From Rhizophagus irregularis (taxonomy: Eukaryota; Glomeromycota; Glomeromycetes; Glomerales; Glomeraceae): DNA of 64,000 nucleotides. Where the stretch lies: NCBI RefSeq assembly GCF_026210795.1, contig NC_089450.1, positions 2,232,001 through 2,296,000 on the forward strand, read 5' to 3'. Within the stretch, counting starts at the first letter, position 1; each line of letters begins with the position of its first letter. Position numbers and translations under genes: made by a program. The notes beneath the pieces were generated by a model. That model made no database searches and had not been told where the DNA came from. It was given only the letters and a program-made list of their open reading frames with translations. Positions 11,376-23,619 of this stretch are shown in pieces.

Positions 11376-11702
11376 TGACCATGATATTTAATATAAACTG
11401 AAAGATTTTATAAATAACTCATAAATATTGACAATTTTTAAATTTTGACAAAAAAAAAAAATTTCGTAAAATTTATATATATATACTTTTTTTCATTTTT
11501 TTTTTAAAAAAAAAGGAAACTTAAGACCATTAGACCAATCCGTTGAGAAATCAGAATTATTTTAATAATAAATTTCCGGGAAATATCACTTCTATAACTC
11601 ATTATCTATTGGAAGTAAGAAATATAGCTCATTAGATTCGCCTCACTGAGACGAATTGAATGGTAGTAATTCTATCTAGAAATCTTTTAATATTTTTTGG
11701 GT
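11376..11702. other. AT-rich spacer, nothing recognised
   Basis: Homopolymer A and T runs and a short TA repeat near 11475-11490. No gene or element end recognised. Confidence 0.45.
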
Positions 11703-11855
11703 ATTGCTAAATATCACTAGTGGTGACGGTCACCAGTGGTGGATTTATGATGTAATGCCGGTCAGTGTTTTATTAAATTTTAATTCAGGCCAAAAGTGCA
11801 TCTTAATGCTGGTATGATATGATGGTGACAATCACCGCTGGTGAGCTTTAGCAAT
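11703..11855. mobile_element. MITE family A, copy 2
   Basis: 153 bases with ends ATTGCTAAATATCAC and, inverted, ATTGCTAAAGCTCACC. Internal palindromic GGTGAC/GTCACC blocks lie next to both ends, as in the copy at 6872-7016. The middle differs, which is usual for old MITE copies. It contains a TAATGCCGGTCAG motif related to the CCGG motif seen elsewhere. Confidence 0.65.
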
Positions 11856-14709
11856 TTTCATATTTTTTTGAGGTCCAAATCTAATGGGGACAAAATATTA
11901 TAAAAAAACGTAAATTTTAAAGAATTGATTTTTTGAGCTTATAGGAAAGTGTGTTTATTTTCTAAAAAATCCTTGAAACTTTGTCAAAAGATACCTAATT
12001 GATATATGTATTCATAGTTATGGATTTATTTTATAATATATTTTAATATTTATTACTTATCTAGTATATAGCCCCTACAGATGAAATACATAGCCGATTT
12101 CTCGTGGATCAGAACCTAATTTAATTTTTTCCACTTTTCTATGTTAAATAACCGTAAAATAATTTGAATATAATACTATGCACTACTCCAATATTATATA
12201 TGATTAAGAGACTCAAATTACTCTTAAATAAATAATCAAGAAAGAAATGGTATGCAATTCTCGCACAGATGGAAGAAATGCATATGAAGAAACTGCAAAA
12301 TGGATGTTGGAATATTTATTCAAAGAAAATCTCGTAGCTCCAACTTTCATAGGAATAATAATTAGTTCCTACAACAATTTAATTGAAATGTAAAGTATAA
12401 ATAAATAAATAGTATTATACGCTAATAATGTGGCTTCATTTTAAAAACGATGTTCCCCAAATCAGTTACTGTAAAATTGACAATATAGTACAGTATCATC
12501 TAAGGCATTATAAGAGTGTCGGTAATTTAGGCCGGTAGTCTAGCACTGAAAATTTTTAGAGAATATGTGCGCAATATACTTTGCCATATTACTAAGCAGA
12601 GTGAATTTCTGCGGAGCGCACATTCCGCACATCCAATTTTGAGCCCGCCCGTACAACAATTGATTATTATTTATACATTATAAATTGCTTAAAATTTATT
12701 TTAAATCATATAAAATAAAAGATTTAAAATTCCTTTACTTACTAACAAATATTCCATTTTGGTCAATGATTTAAATGACTTATTGTCATTGACTTTTCAA
12801 GACACTGATTTTGTGCATATAAATAAAATTATTAAATCATTAAATGAATTATACTTTTAAGATTTTTCGTGTAAAATATGATTCGTTCATCACTACACGT
12901 TACGAACTCCTGTTTGTTATTCGTTGAATGAAAATATCGGAGTTTATTTATCATCAGTCATCTTTGTGGACATATTTGCTTGCAATACAAACGAAGGAAT
13001 AAATGAAGATAAATAAAGTCAATGATAGAGTTCTAATTATAAAAAAATTTTTTAATGCAGAAAAAATTTTTTTTTATATATATGATGAAAATATTTGTCG
13101 AGTAAATAAACACAAGTGCCTTTATCTTAACTTCGCCAAATTAAAAAAATTTTAAATTTACCCCCTTGTACTTTAGAAAAATAATCATTATTTCATACAG
13201 TAACACAACAAAAATGTACTTGTTTAGGCAACACAGCAGGCTTTTATTTTATCACAATGTTGATCACTTTGCCGATCATTTTTGTACATTTAATAAAATA
13301 AAAAAAAAAGAAATGACATATAATAATCAAAACTAAATTAAAAATTTCAATGTAATTTTGCATAATTTTTAATTAGGTAATAATTTATTATAGTGATGTG
13401 CATTTTTACCGTTAAATTTTGAAATGTTACACAAACTTAAAAACGTGATATCGTCCCCTTTAAATTAAATAGGGCCACAAAGAATTTAATAGCGCAGACG
13501 GCATGCATATTTCAACATTTCAGACACTTCTTAAACAATTTGCAGAATAATTTGAATATTGGGGAGGTAATTCAGAAGTTACAAGTATATTAAAATTCCT
13601 TACGAAATGATAATATATTTATTTTATGGTTATTTTTATTTATTTGGTATTATTTCACTTAATACGACTGATTTTTTTTTATTTTTTTTTAAAAGTTTTT
13701 TTTTTATAACAATTAAAATAAATAAAAAGAAAAAGCCAAATGTATTGACCAATATTTTCTATAGGATAAAAGGGTTAGTTTCTCAGTATATAAAATCCAT
13801 ATATGATATATCATATTTCCATTTTATCTTAGGATATTTTAAGTTTCATTAGTTTTATTACATTGAAAACTTTAATAGAGTCTTTCAATATAAAATAGAA
13901 AAATTTTAGTAGAAGTGCTTATTAGTAAGAAGTAGTATAATTTAATTTTTATTAGAATTTATAATTTTTATGATATTCTGTTAATTTCTCAGCATGTATG
14001 CATGCTAATCAAATAATTTTACATTCAATTAAAAGTTAATAACACATTTTAATTATTAGGATCAAAAATCATGCAAATTGAATTATTAGATGTAGAAAAT
14101 TAGCGATCAAGATTAAGAATTGATCTTAAATTAAAATGAATGTATTTGAGACGTATTTATTCATCATCCAGTGAACCAATTAATGCAATTTTTAATTCAT
14201 CGGATAGGCCTCATTCTCCTCTTCCAAACAAATGTAGAATCATCCGTCTGGCTTATATGTATGTTGAGTTATTTACAATTTTATTTCAAGAATTGTATTT
14301 GATTTTAATTTTAGTACATTGATAGCACATTAAAGTTCATCAATTTGCCTCCGATTTTGATGAAATTTTAAATACAGGTATATCAATTTAACATTTATTA
14401 ATTCGGATAATTTGAGATATAGTCATTATGTACAAATTTAAATCCTTCAATACTTATGTTTAATAAAATGTATAGTTACATTAATTAAAATGTCATTACA
14501 TATGAAAGTTATTCAGTTAGTAATAATTCAATTTAATAAAAATTTATCTGATATATAATTATAGGATAAATTTATTGGCAAAATTTGAGAATGTATTTAT
14601 AGGTAATTTTTCAAAAATCAAAACAACGGTATTTTATATCGTGTGATAAATCGAAATATGATCAGCAAAATTCATGTGATAAAATAGAAAGCCTGCTATG
14701 CTTGTGTAA
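11856..14709. other. Long gene-poor stretch
   Basis: No convincing gene. A frame at 12247-12393 is listed separately as a weak possibility. Another at 14140-14322 (60 codons, with SSSSEPINAIFNSSDRP) has protein-like composition but no recognisable relative. The frame at 13607-13852 is an AT-rich run of Phe, Ile and Lys codons and is not believed. Confidence 0.4.
12247..12393 (+). other. Possible coding fragment, unknown
   Basis: Forty-eight codons from ATG to TAA have a balanced protein-like composition (for example RNAYEETAKWMLEYLFKEN) that stands out from its surroundings. No promoter, splice partner or relative in the window is seen. It may be an exon or a gene relic. Function unknown. 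Confidence 0.2.
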
Positions 14710-16709
14710 TCTCTATCTATAAAAAAAAGCATTGTGCGACCGTGACGTTAAGACTACCCTGCATAAAAAGGTGGATTTAAATTGGATCGTCCATCATCAT
14801 GTGTCTGCGCCCTGTGCTACAGATTTTTATATGTGGCGCATCATTTGACATTGATTACTGGATTAGCAGCTCTAATCCCAATACAATATTGAATTAGGCT
14901 GCATAAATGATTGGCGTAAAAACAAATTATAGCAACTAATCCAATTAGTACTAATTGTAATATAAAATATAAAAAATTTATTGAGCAATCGTCATTGTTT
15001 TTTTTAAAAAAGTTTTTTGGATTTTCCCATACGACACATCTTTTTTTTTTTAAAAAAAAAATATTTTTCAGTTTCTGAATTTTCCCATATGACGAAAAAA
15101 AATCCCTTTCTTTTAAAAAAAAATACACCTTTTCTTTTACATTTAATTTTTAATTTCTAATGCCTGCACAGCTCTCAAAGTAGGATTTTACCAGGGGGAT
15201 TGAACATTTCTAATAACAGCAATTACAGGTATTTAATAACTATGCAAAAAACCAAAAAAAACCCCAAAAAATAAAGCTTTCTTTTTTTAGGTATCAGTGG
15301 TTTTCTTGGTTTGTCTTCAGACGCGTGGAAATTTGGTAAGGAAGGATTTAATACATTTCTTTTAATCAAACATTTCTAACAGTTTGATTTTTCATTTTTT
15401 TAGATAACTAAATAAGGAATAATTTATACACGAACAGAATTGTGGTGAGTATTTTTTCTTTGAAAAATTTTTTAACAAAACATTTACTAACATCATGTTT
15501 CTTCCTTTTTTATATGGTTTGTTCATGATTCTGGACGTGTGAAATTTTAGTAGGTTCTTTTAAAATGCTTCTTTTAACATAATGTTAGTTAACAAAATGT
15601 TTACTAATGTTTATTTTTGCATTCTGTAGGGTGGTTCTTTGGCTCTTTCCAGACATGGAATTTGTAAGTGTTTTTCATTAATTTTTTTTATTTCTTAATG
15701 AAATGAAACATTAAAACTAACATTTTGTGTTCTATATTTTGTAGTTTAGACAGTACTGCAACACCTTGGACATATGTAAATTTTGGTAAATAATATTTTC
15801 CTAACATTATTTCTTTAACGAAACATTATTGATGATTCATTCTTTTCTTTTTTTAGTAGATGATCAATTTTTGAGAACTTTGGGTAAGTTCTGAAAATGA
15901 ATTTTAAACTTTAAAAAATGTCACTAATTTAACTTTTTTTTTTGTAGGGAACACCCCTTTTCTCTTTTTTAGGTTTTGGTGGTACCTTTCAGAGTGAAGG
16001 TTAGTTTGAATTATATTTTTAATTTTTTTTAAAAAATTCTTTTTCATATTTACTAATCATTTTTTCTTTTCTTTTTTTAAATTTTGGTACCTTTTTTTTA
16101 GGTCTAATGATTCTTTGGATGTTTTTTAGGTTTGCCCAGCTTCCTAATGAACCACTATGACTATTATAATAACTATTATAATAAAAAATGTATTGCATAT
16201 TATTTATACTGACACTCATTATCTGTTATACTTTGTAATGATTAATATTCCTATTAATATGTAATAATTTTTAAAATATTTCGCAAGGATTGTGAGTGCT
16301 GTAAAATCACTACGGCATATGAAGTTTATACCGTAATATATTAAATCGTTGTAATGCCGTAATTATTTAATGCTAAATATACAAAAATTACACAGAGAAA
16401 GTAAATATTTTTTTTTTATTATGCCGAAGATAATTTGTAATCCGTAAATCTATAATGCTGATCTTGATGATTTGTTAGATATTTAAATGGTAAAATCCAT
16501 ATTTCGTAACGCCATAAATTCAATTCGGCAATTCCGACGGCGCCTATAAAAATCCCTTGCCATACACAGCCTATGATTCCCTATTTACCACAAAATTCTA
16601 AAATAATGCTAATAACCATTCTAGACTTTATATAACAGCTTAGCAGAAAGGTATCTGATTTTCATAATTTTAATAGCCAGGCCCGCGTAAAACGCGGGCA
16701 TCCAGCTAG
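14710..16709 (+). mobile_element. Helitron-like element carrying an intron-like array
   Basis: The left end is TCTCTATCTATAAAA after a host A (14710). The right end has a perfect 7-base-pair hairpin (GCCCGCG, loop TAAAA, CGCGGGC; 16681-16699), six further bases and CTAG (16706-16709), followed by T. TC start, subterminal hairpin, CTRR end and insertion between A and T are the diagnostic features of Helitrons. No Rep/helicase gene is visible in 2.0 kb, so it would be non-autonomous. The interior is dominated by the repeated exon/intron-like units at 15290-16140, consistent with the gene-fragment capture known for Helitrons. Pairing of these two ends is inferred. Confidence 0.55.
15290..16140 (+). 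repeat. Tandem array of exon/intron-like units, ~113-bp period
   Basis: Acceptor-like polypyrimidine-AG sites end at or near 15290, 15403, 15516, 15629, 15744, 15856 and 15947: spacings of 113, 113, 113, 115, 112 and 91. After each comes a 27-45-base segment, usually closing with a donor-like GTAAG or GTGAG (15336, 15445, 15664, 15786, 15884). The inter-segments carry a recurring AAACATTTCTAAC-like motif that resembles a branch point. Exon-like segments share TTTGG and GACATGTGGAAATTTTG pieces. No single frame runs through, and several units contain stops, so this is either a decayed multi-exon gene or a satellite that looks like splice sites. The 66-codon minus-strand frame at its end is not believed. 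Confidence 0.6.
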
Positions 16710-17048
16710 TTTGTAATAAAATTTGTTTTATGTAACATTTTTGAAACAAATGAAAATTTGCCATATAAACAAAGTAAGTTACCTTAATTTAACTGGATGT
16801 ATAACTTGTATTAACTTGGTATTTTAAATAGTTGTTGACTATCATTTTAACTATTTACGGGTCAGGTGTGTTGAGCTATTTGTTTTAACGAAATAATTAC
16901 GTATTTATGTATTTTTTTTAAAAAAATTGGTAAATACTAGGATTACGAATTATATGTATATTTACATAGTAATTATGTTAATTACCAGGCCATGTATACT
17001 CCTATATACTGTACGTTCTACTGTTAAGATTCCTAGTTTAGGAGTAAC
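16710..17048. other. Spacer, nothing recognised
   Basis: AT-rich and without a gene or clear repeat end. Confidence 0.45.
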
Positions 17049-17215
17049 TTATCTATTTTGATTTTTAAGTAATAATTGAAAAGATTTACATTTAGTAAAT
17101 ACCACTCCACAGTCAACAGCACCGCCAAACAGTACATTTACCGAACCATCTTCATTATATATAATTTGATTTTCATAAGTTTCCATATCAGATATTATAG
17201 CAATTAACATAGTAC
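17049..17215 (-). pseudogene. Terminal exon-like fragment, unknown protein
   Basis: On the minus strand an acceptor-like TTATATATTTCAG is followed by a frame of about 55 codons ending in TAA. It contains MLIAIISDMETYENQ and then VNVLFGGAVDCGVV. A CTAAC branch-like motif lies about 20 bases before the acceptor, as expected for a short fungal intron. The composition is protein-like, with Gly, Ala, Val and Cys codons rare in random AT-rich DNA. No upstream exon can be followed, because a duplicated block (17265 onward) begins directly beyond. It is therefore taken as the 3' end of a gene cut off by rearrangement. Function unknown. Confidence 0.4.
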
Positions 17216-18834
17216 CTGAAATATATAAGAAGGTTAGAGGCAGCCAAAAAGATTTTACGAGCGAGCTCCTGATTAGTGCATCTTATGGATAAAATTTTTA
17301 TATAAAAATAATTATGATACTCTATCCCATCTATCCAAACACACATTTACTTTTTTTAATTAAAGTTTTTCCGGAAAAGCGTTGTGTCACGCAAATCAGT
17401 AATCCATCCATTTATTTATTTGGGATATACAGTCTAATCCCATTATTAGACTGCAAAATTATTATAGTTTTATCATTTGCAATATAAAATGACTCCTTAT
17501 AATTTGTAAAAGGAAAAAACCTGCCTTATTGTTCTAATGCATTGCCGCCTTTCATGATTCAAGCTCTAAGTAAGCTTTATCAACTGAAACAAACGCCTCC
17601 TTTATAATTTCTTTTATATTTAAAGAAATTATACAAAGTAATATGATAATGTTTCGATAGTAAATTCCAAATTACGTATTAGTTAAAATATGGTTAAATT
17701 TCCTATTTGATCAATCGAAAAACTTTTCCACGAAAAGCTTTTTAATAGTGAAATGAATGATAAAAACTAATATCGTAGATACGTAGATAACTCAGTAAAA
17801 TTTATTTCTTTAATGCATGGTTCGGTATAAATATAAAATTTTTTTTTTTATAAAGCATTTTTTTATATCTATATCTACATTCTGTTTGCTACTAGTATAA
17901 AAAACAAAATCATAATAGATGCTTTGGCGTAAAAAAAAAATATTAGAGGTAATGCAATCTTTATAATCAACATCTTAGCACAAATTGGTGAATTTACAAA
18001 GTTAGCCATATGGTACTAATTAAAATTTACGGATTTATTTGGTTATAAATCCTTTTATTGTGCCTAGTAATCATCATTTTGGCTACTATAAACTTATATT
18101 TTTGCATTATATGGCCTTCTATTTAAAGGTTTACACAAAGATGAATATTATAATGTTTCAATAGAAAGTTTCAAATTACGTAGTAGTTTAAATAGAGTTC
18201 ATGAGACGCTTAATTTCCTATTTGATCAATTGAAAAACTTTTTTTCACGAATAGAAGCGTTTGATCATGAGATAAATGATAAAAGCTAATATCAAAAAAA
18301 AAATTAAAATTTTGCAATGATACGTACGTACGACCATTAGATAACTCGGTCATTAGCGTTAAATCAAAGAAAGTTCTATGCAAATTCGGAGTAAACCGAT
18401 TTTCGCCGATCACGAATATGAATGCTTATCACATGTAATCATAATTCGTTGAAAATTTTTTTCATATATAGTATTGGTAACAATGTCGTGAACAAATTAC
18501 ATGATGATAATAAATTATTAACTTCTTTAAAGGTTACGAATATAGCAAATGATACAGCATTACATTAATATTAAGAATTATTAATATTCATTGTGTACGA
18601 GTAAAATAAATGCAAAAATTTTGGTTATATAATCAATTTATAATCGTAATTATGTATAAAGATAACAAATTAAATAATAACACATCGATAAATTTTATTT
18701 CTTTACTGTAATTTTGACTATTTTAATCTGCCTCTTTCATATTTGCATGCCTTAACTGCAGCTCCAATTATGTAATATTTATAAAGCTAAAGGTAACATG
18801 ATTATTCATATGATTAGCAAGCTATTTTCATACA

Positions 18835-18942
18835 CCCTATAAAAAATATTTTGGAAAAATCTCCGATTAATGATCATTTTTCTGGTTTTTACTCCAGAAA
18901 ACTCAGACATGTGTTCAATTTTCTAAAAAATTTTTTATAGGG
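18835..18942. mobile_element. MITE family B, copy 2
   Basis: 108 bases from CCCTATAAAAAA to TTTTTTATAGGG, with the same TGATCATTTTTCTGG and ACTCAGACA core as the other copies. Confidence 0.75.
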
Positions 18943-19539
18943 ACAGTAATTCTTGGTAATAATAATGTACCCCTCAATTTTAATTTTTCCTTAACAATTT
19001 GCCAAGGATTAAGTCTTCTGGACTAAGAACACTACCATAACGGATATTTCCTCAAATTTTTCGAATACAAGATCTGATCAGTTGATGAATTAACAATGTT
19101 CATTATAATTTTTAAGATATTGAAATTTGTAAATAAGAAATTAGAAATTACAAACTAAACAAGAAACTGCACATATTTAAAACTACTGAAATAATTAAGA
19201 TTTCAATAACATTTAAACATGAATTACAATTTTGATTATCTTAAATTTAGTTTATATTAGTATATCAGATATTAATATATTGAATCATTTTTTTCTCTTT
19301 TAAAATAATATTAGAAATCTATTTTTACAAATCAATTAAGTTGATAACTATCACTTTCTTTGAAATAGATACATTACTTGAAACATCATTCGCTCATCAT
19401 ACCTAATCAATAACCTTTTTTCAAATTATTTTTTTCATGTTATTTTTCTATACTCATTCTTAAAAAATACACTAATCAAAATAATAAAACTTATGAATTA
19501 TGTTACTTCACAAATGATTTTAATATTTAAATATCTAAG

Positions 19540-19646
19540 CCCTATAAAAAATTCTTCGGAAAAATGATCACGTGTCTGAGTTTCTTTGGAATAAAAACTA
19601 GAAAAATGATCACTTATTGGAGTTTTTCCAGAATGTTTTTATAGGG
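19540..19646. mobile_element. MITE family B, copy 3 (inverted)
   Basis: 107 bases from CCCTATAAAAAA to TTTTTATAGGG. The core is reverse-complemented relative to copies 1 and 2 (GATCACGTGTCTGAGTTTC), showing that insertion orientation varies. Confidence 0.75.
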
Positions 19647-19800
19647 AAGATTTGTAGCGTAAACAAACAAATCAAGATCGACCAAGGTAACACATTATAT
19701 CTATGTGTATCGAGTGGGTCAGTTTATATGGGATGGATAATTCTTTAAAGTATGCAGCACTCCGCTATTAGGCTTTGTTATTTTTTAATAAGATGAACAT

Positions 19801-21290
19801 AATAATATTTCATGAACAAACTTTCGACTCGAATGATTATCACATTATCACTATTATACAAAAGATTTTGTACGGTTTCCACACAAAAGTCTAATGTAAA
19901 AAAAGTACACACAATACTGACAATAGTCATTTATAAAAATTTTTATTTATTGTTTTTTATTTTTTTTTTCAACAACATCCACTGTAATGTCAACTTAAAG
20001 GCAATTGTTAAATTTTTAGGCGTATGGGGTTACCATGCATGAATGAATATGCCATACACAGGGTCAGACGGAGGTACAAACCACATTATGTTTCATATAG
20101 AGATTACCTAATTCAATAACGATCAACGATTTTTATATTAAAAGTAAAGTGTCCATAATAATAAAGAAAATAATCATATTATTTCTATAAAATATATTTA
20201 ACATTCGAATTTTGAAGTCGCTTAAAAATACTTTTTCTATTGATTTAGACATTAATTGAACAATAATAAATAAATAAAATTTTTAAAGTAAACAAGTAGA
20301 TATAAAGAAAAACAACGCCAATTTTCTTATTTCTTAATTGGCCCTATAATAAACAATAGACCCTGGATCGGTCAGATCGCCCTAAATATTTGGATTTTCT
20401 TACTCATACATGTACTTATACGAAACTTTCCGGGAACTTTCCGGAACTTTACGAAAAAGTAATATAAAAAAAAATTTCATTAATTTAAAATTTTTGAAAA
20501 TTTCCTTTTATCATTCTAAAAAAATTTTTTGTAGTTTTTCTTGATCAATGCTTTTAAAGCGAAGTTAGCTTTTATAAGCTATGACTTTTTTTATAATGGA
20601 CTTTAATCATGAAGAGAACAATCAGAATTAAAACTAGCCATTGTGTTCTTGGAACGTGTAGCTTATTTTGTTTTAATTAATATACGCAAGGTTAATATAA
20701 AATTATAATTTAACGTTTGTACAACGTACTTATTCATAATCTTTGCTATTTCAATTGTATTTTTGCAAGTGCATAATAACTTAGAGTAGGTATAAGTAAA
20801 CATAAAAGCTCATGATTTTACATATTATTAACATTTAAAACTAAAATCTCAAAAATGATTTTGAATAATCTATATTATTATAAATTTATTTATGTTATCT
20901 TAAATAATACTGTAATATATTATTTAATAGAACATAATAATATATTCGTAAATATGATGTTGAGACTTGTACGGTAAACTAATTCTATTTTTATATTGAA
21001 AGAAAGACTCTTTTCATATATACTAATTAATGGTCTTTCATTTTTCTTTCTTTTGTGCATGTATCACACTTTATGTAACAATATCCTTTTAGAAAAAAGA
21101 AAAAATAATTTTTTTTATTATAACTTAATATATAGCTTTAATAACTTTAAAAATAATTTAACGTCTTTATGAATAGTTATCATAATTGTTTATTTTTTCT
21201 CTCACTTGTTCTGAGGCCAAAATAGGTATTTCCAGGACAAAATTTCAACAATCAAATTTAGATGGGCATTTACTTTATTTGATGGTACAC
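19801..21290. repeat. Gene-poor stretch; parts repeated near 45.6-45.8 and 48.2-48.6 kb
   Basis: No gene is accepted; the frame at 19812-20042 has no support. The stretch 20210-20340 resembles 45640-45760, and 20870-21290 resembles 48270-48660, which is the upstream flank of the Asn-rich gene pair. Repeated TTCCGG-containing motifs occur near 20425-20460. Confidence 0.5.
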
Positions 21291-21298
21291 ATAAATCT

Positions 21299-21350
21299 GA
21301 GTTAGCACTGAGTTAAAGATGATCATTTTTTTTTTTATTTAAACCCACAA
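21299..21350 (+). promoter_or_regulatory. Conserved promoter region of the first Asn-rich gene
   Basis: GAGTTAGCACTGAGT, then GATGATCATT, then TTTATTTAAACCCACAA are kept in the same order before the paralogue at 48766 (48659-48710). The TATTTAAA core lies about 75 bases before the start codon and is the best TATA candidate. The next 60 bases are also conserved and probably form the 5' untranslated leader. Confidence 0.5.
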
Positions 21351-21412
21351 AAATCGTCCATCAATTATCATTTTTTAACATTTCGTTAAACTTTCTTATA
21401 AAATTAATTAAT

Positions 21413-21976
21413 ATGAATCCTTCACAAGACAATATTGGTAACAGCACTCACATAACCAATTTAACTGGGTTCATTAATGATAACTGCAACAGGTTACCAC
21501 AAGCAACTGCTGAAACTATTCAAGCGGAAAATATTAACTGTGACGATCCTTTTTGTAATTGCAATAATGATGACACTTCCGTGGTGAATAATAATTTTCC
21601 TGCAAATACGACCATTCCTCTTTATCATAATCAATCTATATCTCACAGCACTTCAAAAAATAACGATATTATTTCTCCTGGCAATGCTAATTATCATCAG
21701 CAACAAATTTTCAATGATGTTTCAAACAATAATATAAATATCTCTCCTAATAACAAATATCAGCAATCCATCTCTAACAATACTTCCCCTCCGCAAATTC
21801 ACTCGCAATACATTGATCAAAATCCACTTCAAACTAATGCCTTTCCTTCACTTAATTCACTTGGTATTGTTATAAATTCTCCTCAAACGTACATTGTTAT
21901 TATGCCAGCACCGGTGACTAGTAATCCAAACAGTCAACAAGATAGTAGTTATCCGAATCATTCTATCCGTCAATAA
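21413..21976 (+). CDS. Asn/Ser/Gln-rich orphan protein (187 aa)
   Basis: Encodes 187 residues with no recognised domain. The N-terminal part (about 14-50) has NLTGF, then CNRLPQ.TAET.QAENINC, then a DPFCNCN cluster of closely spaced cysteines. Residues 50-140 are low-complexity Asn, Ser and Gln. The C-terminal part (about 143-170) has FPSLNSLGIVINSPQTYIVIMP, the most hydrophobic stretch. The paralogue at 48766-49338 keeps both ends nearly unchanged while the middle varies with in-frame gaps, which argues for a real protein under selection. No signal peptide or clear membrane helix. The Asn/Gln-rich centre is of the kind found in intrinsically disordered or aggregation-prone proteins. Block R begins 500 bases downstream. 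Function unknown. Confidence 0.72.
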   Translation: MNPSQDNIGNSTHITNLTGFINDNCNRLPQATAETIQAENINCDDPFCNCNNDDTSVVNNNFPANTTIPLYHNQSISHSTSKNNDIISPGNANYHQQQIFNDVSNNNINISPNNKYQQSISNNTSPPQIHSQYIDQNPLQTNAFPSLNSLGIVINSPQTYIVIMPAPVTSNPNSQQDSSYPNHSIRQ

Positions 21977-22479
21977 TAATTTGCAACTAAATTAAACAAT
22001 AGAAATTAAGAATATTGAGGATTCATTCATTATTTTTTATTTTACTTTTATTTTTGTATTGTTTTATTTCTTTATTCGTTTAATAATAGAAGAATAATCA
22101 TGGAAAGAGAGTATATTGTATCTACTAGTAACCAGAACATTTAAATAAAATATTTATCAAAATCATGTTAATATACTGTACGTTTTTTATTTCTTGATTA
22201 TTTATTGTTTACAGGTTTACAATGAAACTATCATGTTTATACTTTCATTATAATTGTCAATAGTTTCGTTATGAATGCTGGATTTAAATAAAATGTCTAT
22301 TGTGCCAGCAAAGTATTCGGAAGATTGTAAATACCAATAATTGCATTGGTCGACTACTGTTCAGTTAAAGTGAATTTTATAATAAAGATACATAAAATAA
22401 AGTAGTAGTGAGAGGTGAATATTTTACCTTTTATTAATGATTTAAATTGTCTGGAAAATAAAATCATATGAGTTTGGAA
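21977..22479. repeat. 3' flank shared with the 48766 paralogue
   Basis: The first bases after the stop (with ATTGAGGATTC and a TTTTATTTCTTTATTC tract) match those after 49338, so the duplication includes the downstream flank. No gene seen. Confidence 0.5.
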
Positions 22480-23605
22480 AATTTTCGAAAAAAAAAGAAA
22501 AAAAATATTGTTTAGCTTTTTTTATATAAAGGCAAATGAGGTTCAATAACGATAAATCTTTTGAAACTAATACCCAAAGAGCGCGATAATTTCGGCTACC
22601 GTAAATTATTTAATATGGTAACTATTTATCATACTTATTTTGTGTAACGGACATTTCTGATATCCCTTAATTTTTCATAGAAAGGGTCATATTGCTTTTG
22701 CTAATGGTTAGTTTCAATTTCGATTATTCATTCTGTGATGAGGGTACTCTAATTAAAGGAATTTCGGCTATAACAAAAAAGGAATTTTATCAAGAAAATA
22801 AGTTTCACATTGAGGAATAATTAGAAACGGAAAGGATGCAATTTTGAAAAATTGGCGTTTTTCCTTCTTTTATCGGAAGTTTTCTTTTTTAGATAGTCGA
22901 TTTATACATGAAAAAATTGAGCTTCAAAAATTGATGATTATTTCCTAGTTTGGTAAATTTTTTAAATTTTAAAAATATTCTATATATATCTGATATTATT
23001 ATTGGCGACCTAATATCTCTTATCTGCGATCACGATCATACAGATAAACAGCTTACAAATAATCTCCGAAGCAGTTTAGATAACTATGCAATTGATGTTC
23101 CACGTACTTCAATTAGATTTACTTATTCATAAATTGTATGTATGACAAGAATATATCGACCGGATATCTGTCAATTTTATAAGAAAATTCTTGGTTTTAA
23201 TATTTATATAAAAAAAAATTAGGGAATAAAATGTTTCTAAGTCCGTCGGAGCTTTTTATTATTCTGAAAGTCAATATTCAAACAACAATATTAAATGGTT
23301 AGCACATAAATAATTTCATTTATGGGAGAGATTCAATGAAAAATGAACAATAAAATAGAACAACAATTGTCTTTAATTGATCAAGATTAAAAAGACGAAT
23401 TCGTCATCACATTAATTGGGAAATTTTTACGTGTTCCGTTACTTCCGTATGTAAATTTCCTTCTTAGTAAGCAATATATACGCAATTTAGGGCGCAACTT
23501 TGCAGTTTCAATGTTTAATGAAAAACAAAGAAATATTTAAGCTTTACGTACATCACACGAACTATTCTAGCAAGTGTTATTGGTGTGACTATTGATATAT
23601 ACTGA
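22480..23605 (+). repeat. Block R, copy 1 (noncoding duplicated block)
   Basis: A long noncoding block found again at 36610-38405, 49955-50905 and, in pieces, 58255-60810; also inverted at 33065-33540 and 43740-44760. Landmarks in order: AAATGAGGTTCAATAACGAT, GGAATTTCGGCTATAACAAA, TAAGTCCGTCGGAGCTTTTT, CGCAATTTAGGGCGCAACTT and CACACGAACTATTCTAGC. No frame is conserved between copies, so it is not protein-coding. It lies between the Asn-rich gene and the pogo element. Confidence 0.65.
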
Positions 23606-23619
23606 TTATACTGATAATC

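Larger units (their letters stand above)
17265..19800. repeat. Duplicated block, direct copy at 29455-30540
   Basis: A shared start (CCTGATTAGTGCATC) and a shared order of motifs link this stretch to 29455-30540. Examples are TTTGATCAATCGAAAAACTT near 17710 and 29520, ATTAGATAACT near 18340 and 29640, and AACAATGTCGTGAACAA near 18480 and 29805. Part of it also matches 4480-6080 in reverse. No gene is conserved between copies. Two family-B MITEs sit in this copy and not at matching places in the other. Confidence 0.6.

Noticed and set aside
21413-21976. HMG-box or mating-type protein
   Set aside because: The Asn-rich proteins lack the basic and aromatic HMG-box signature; conserved ends alone do not support it.
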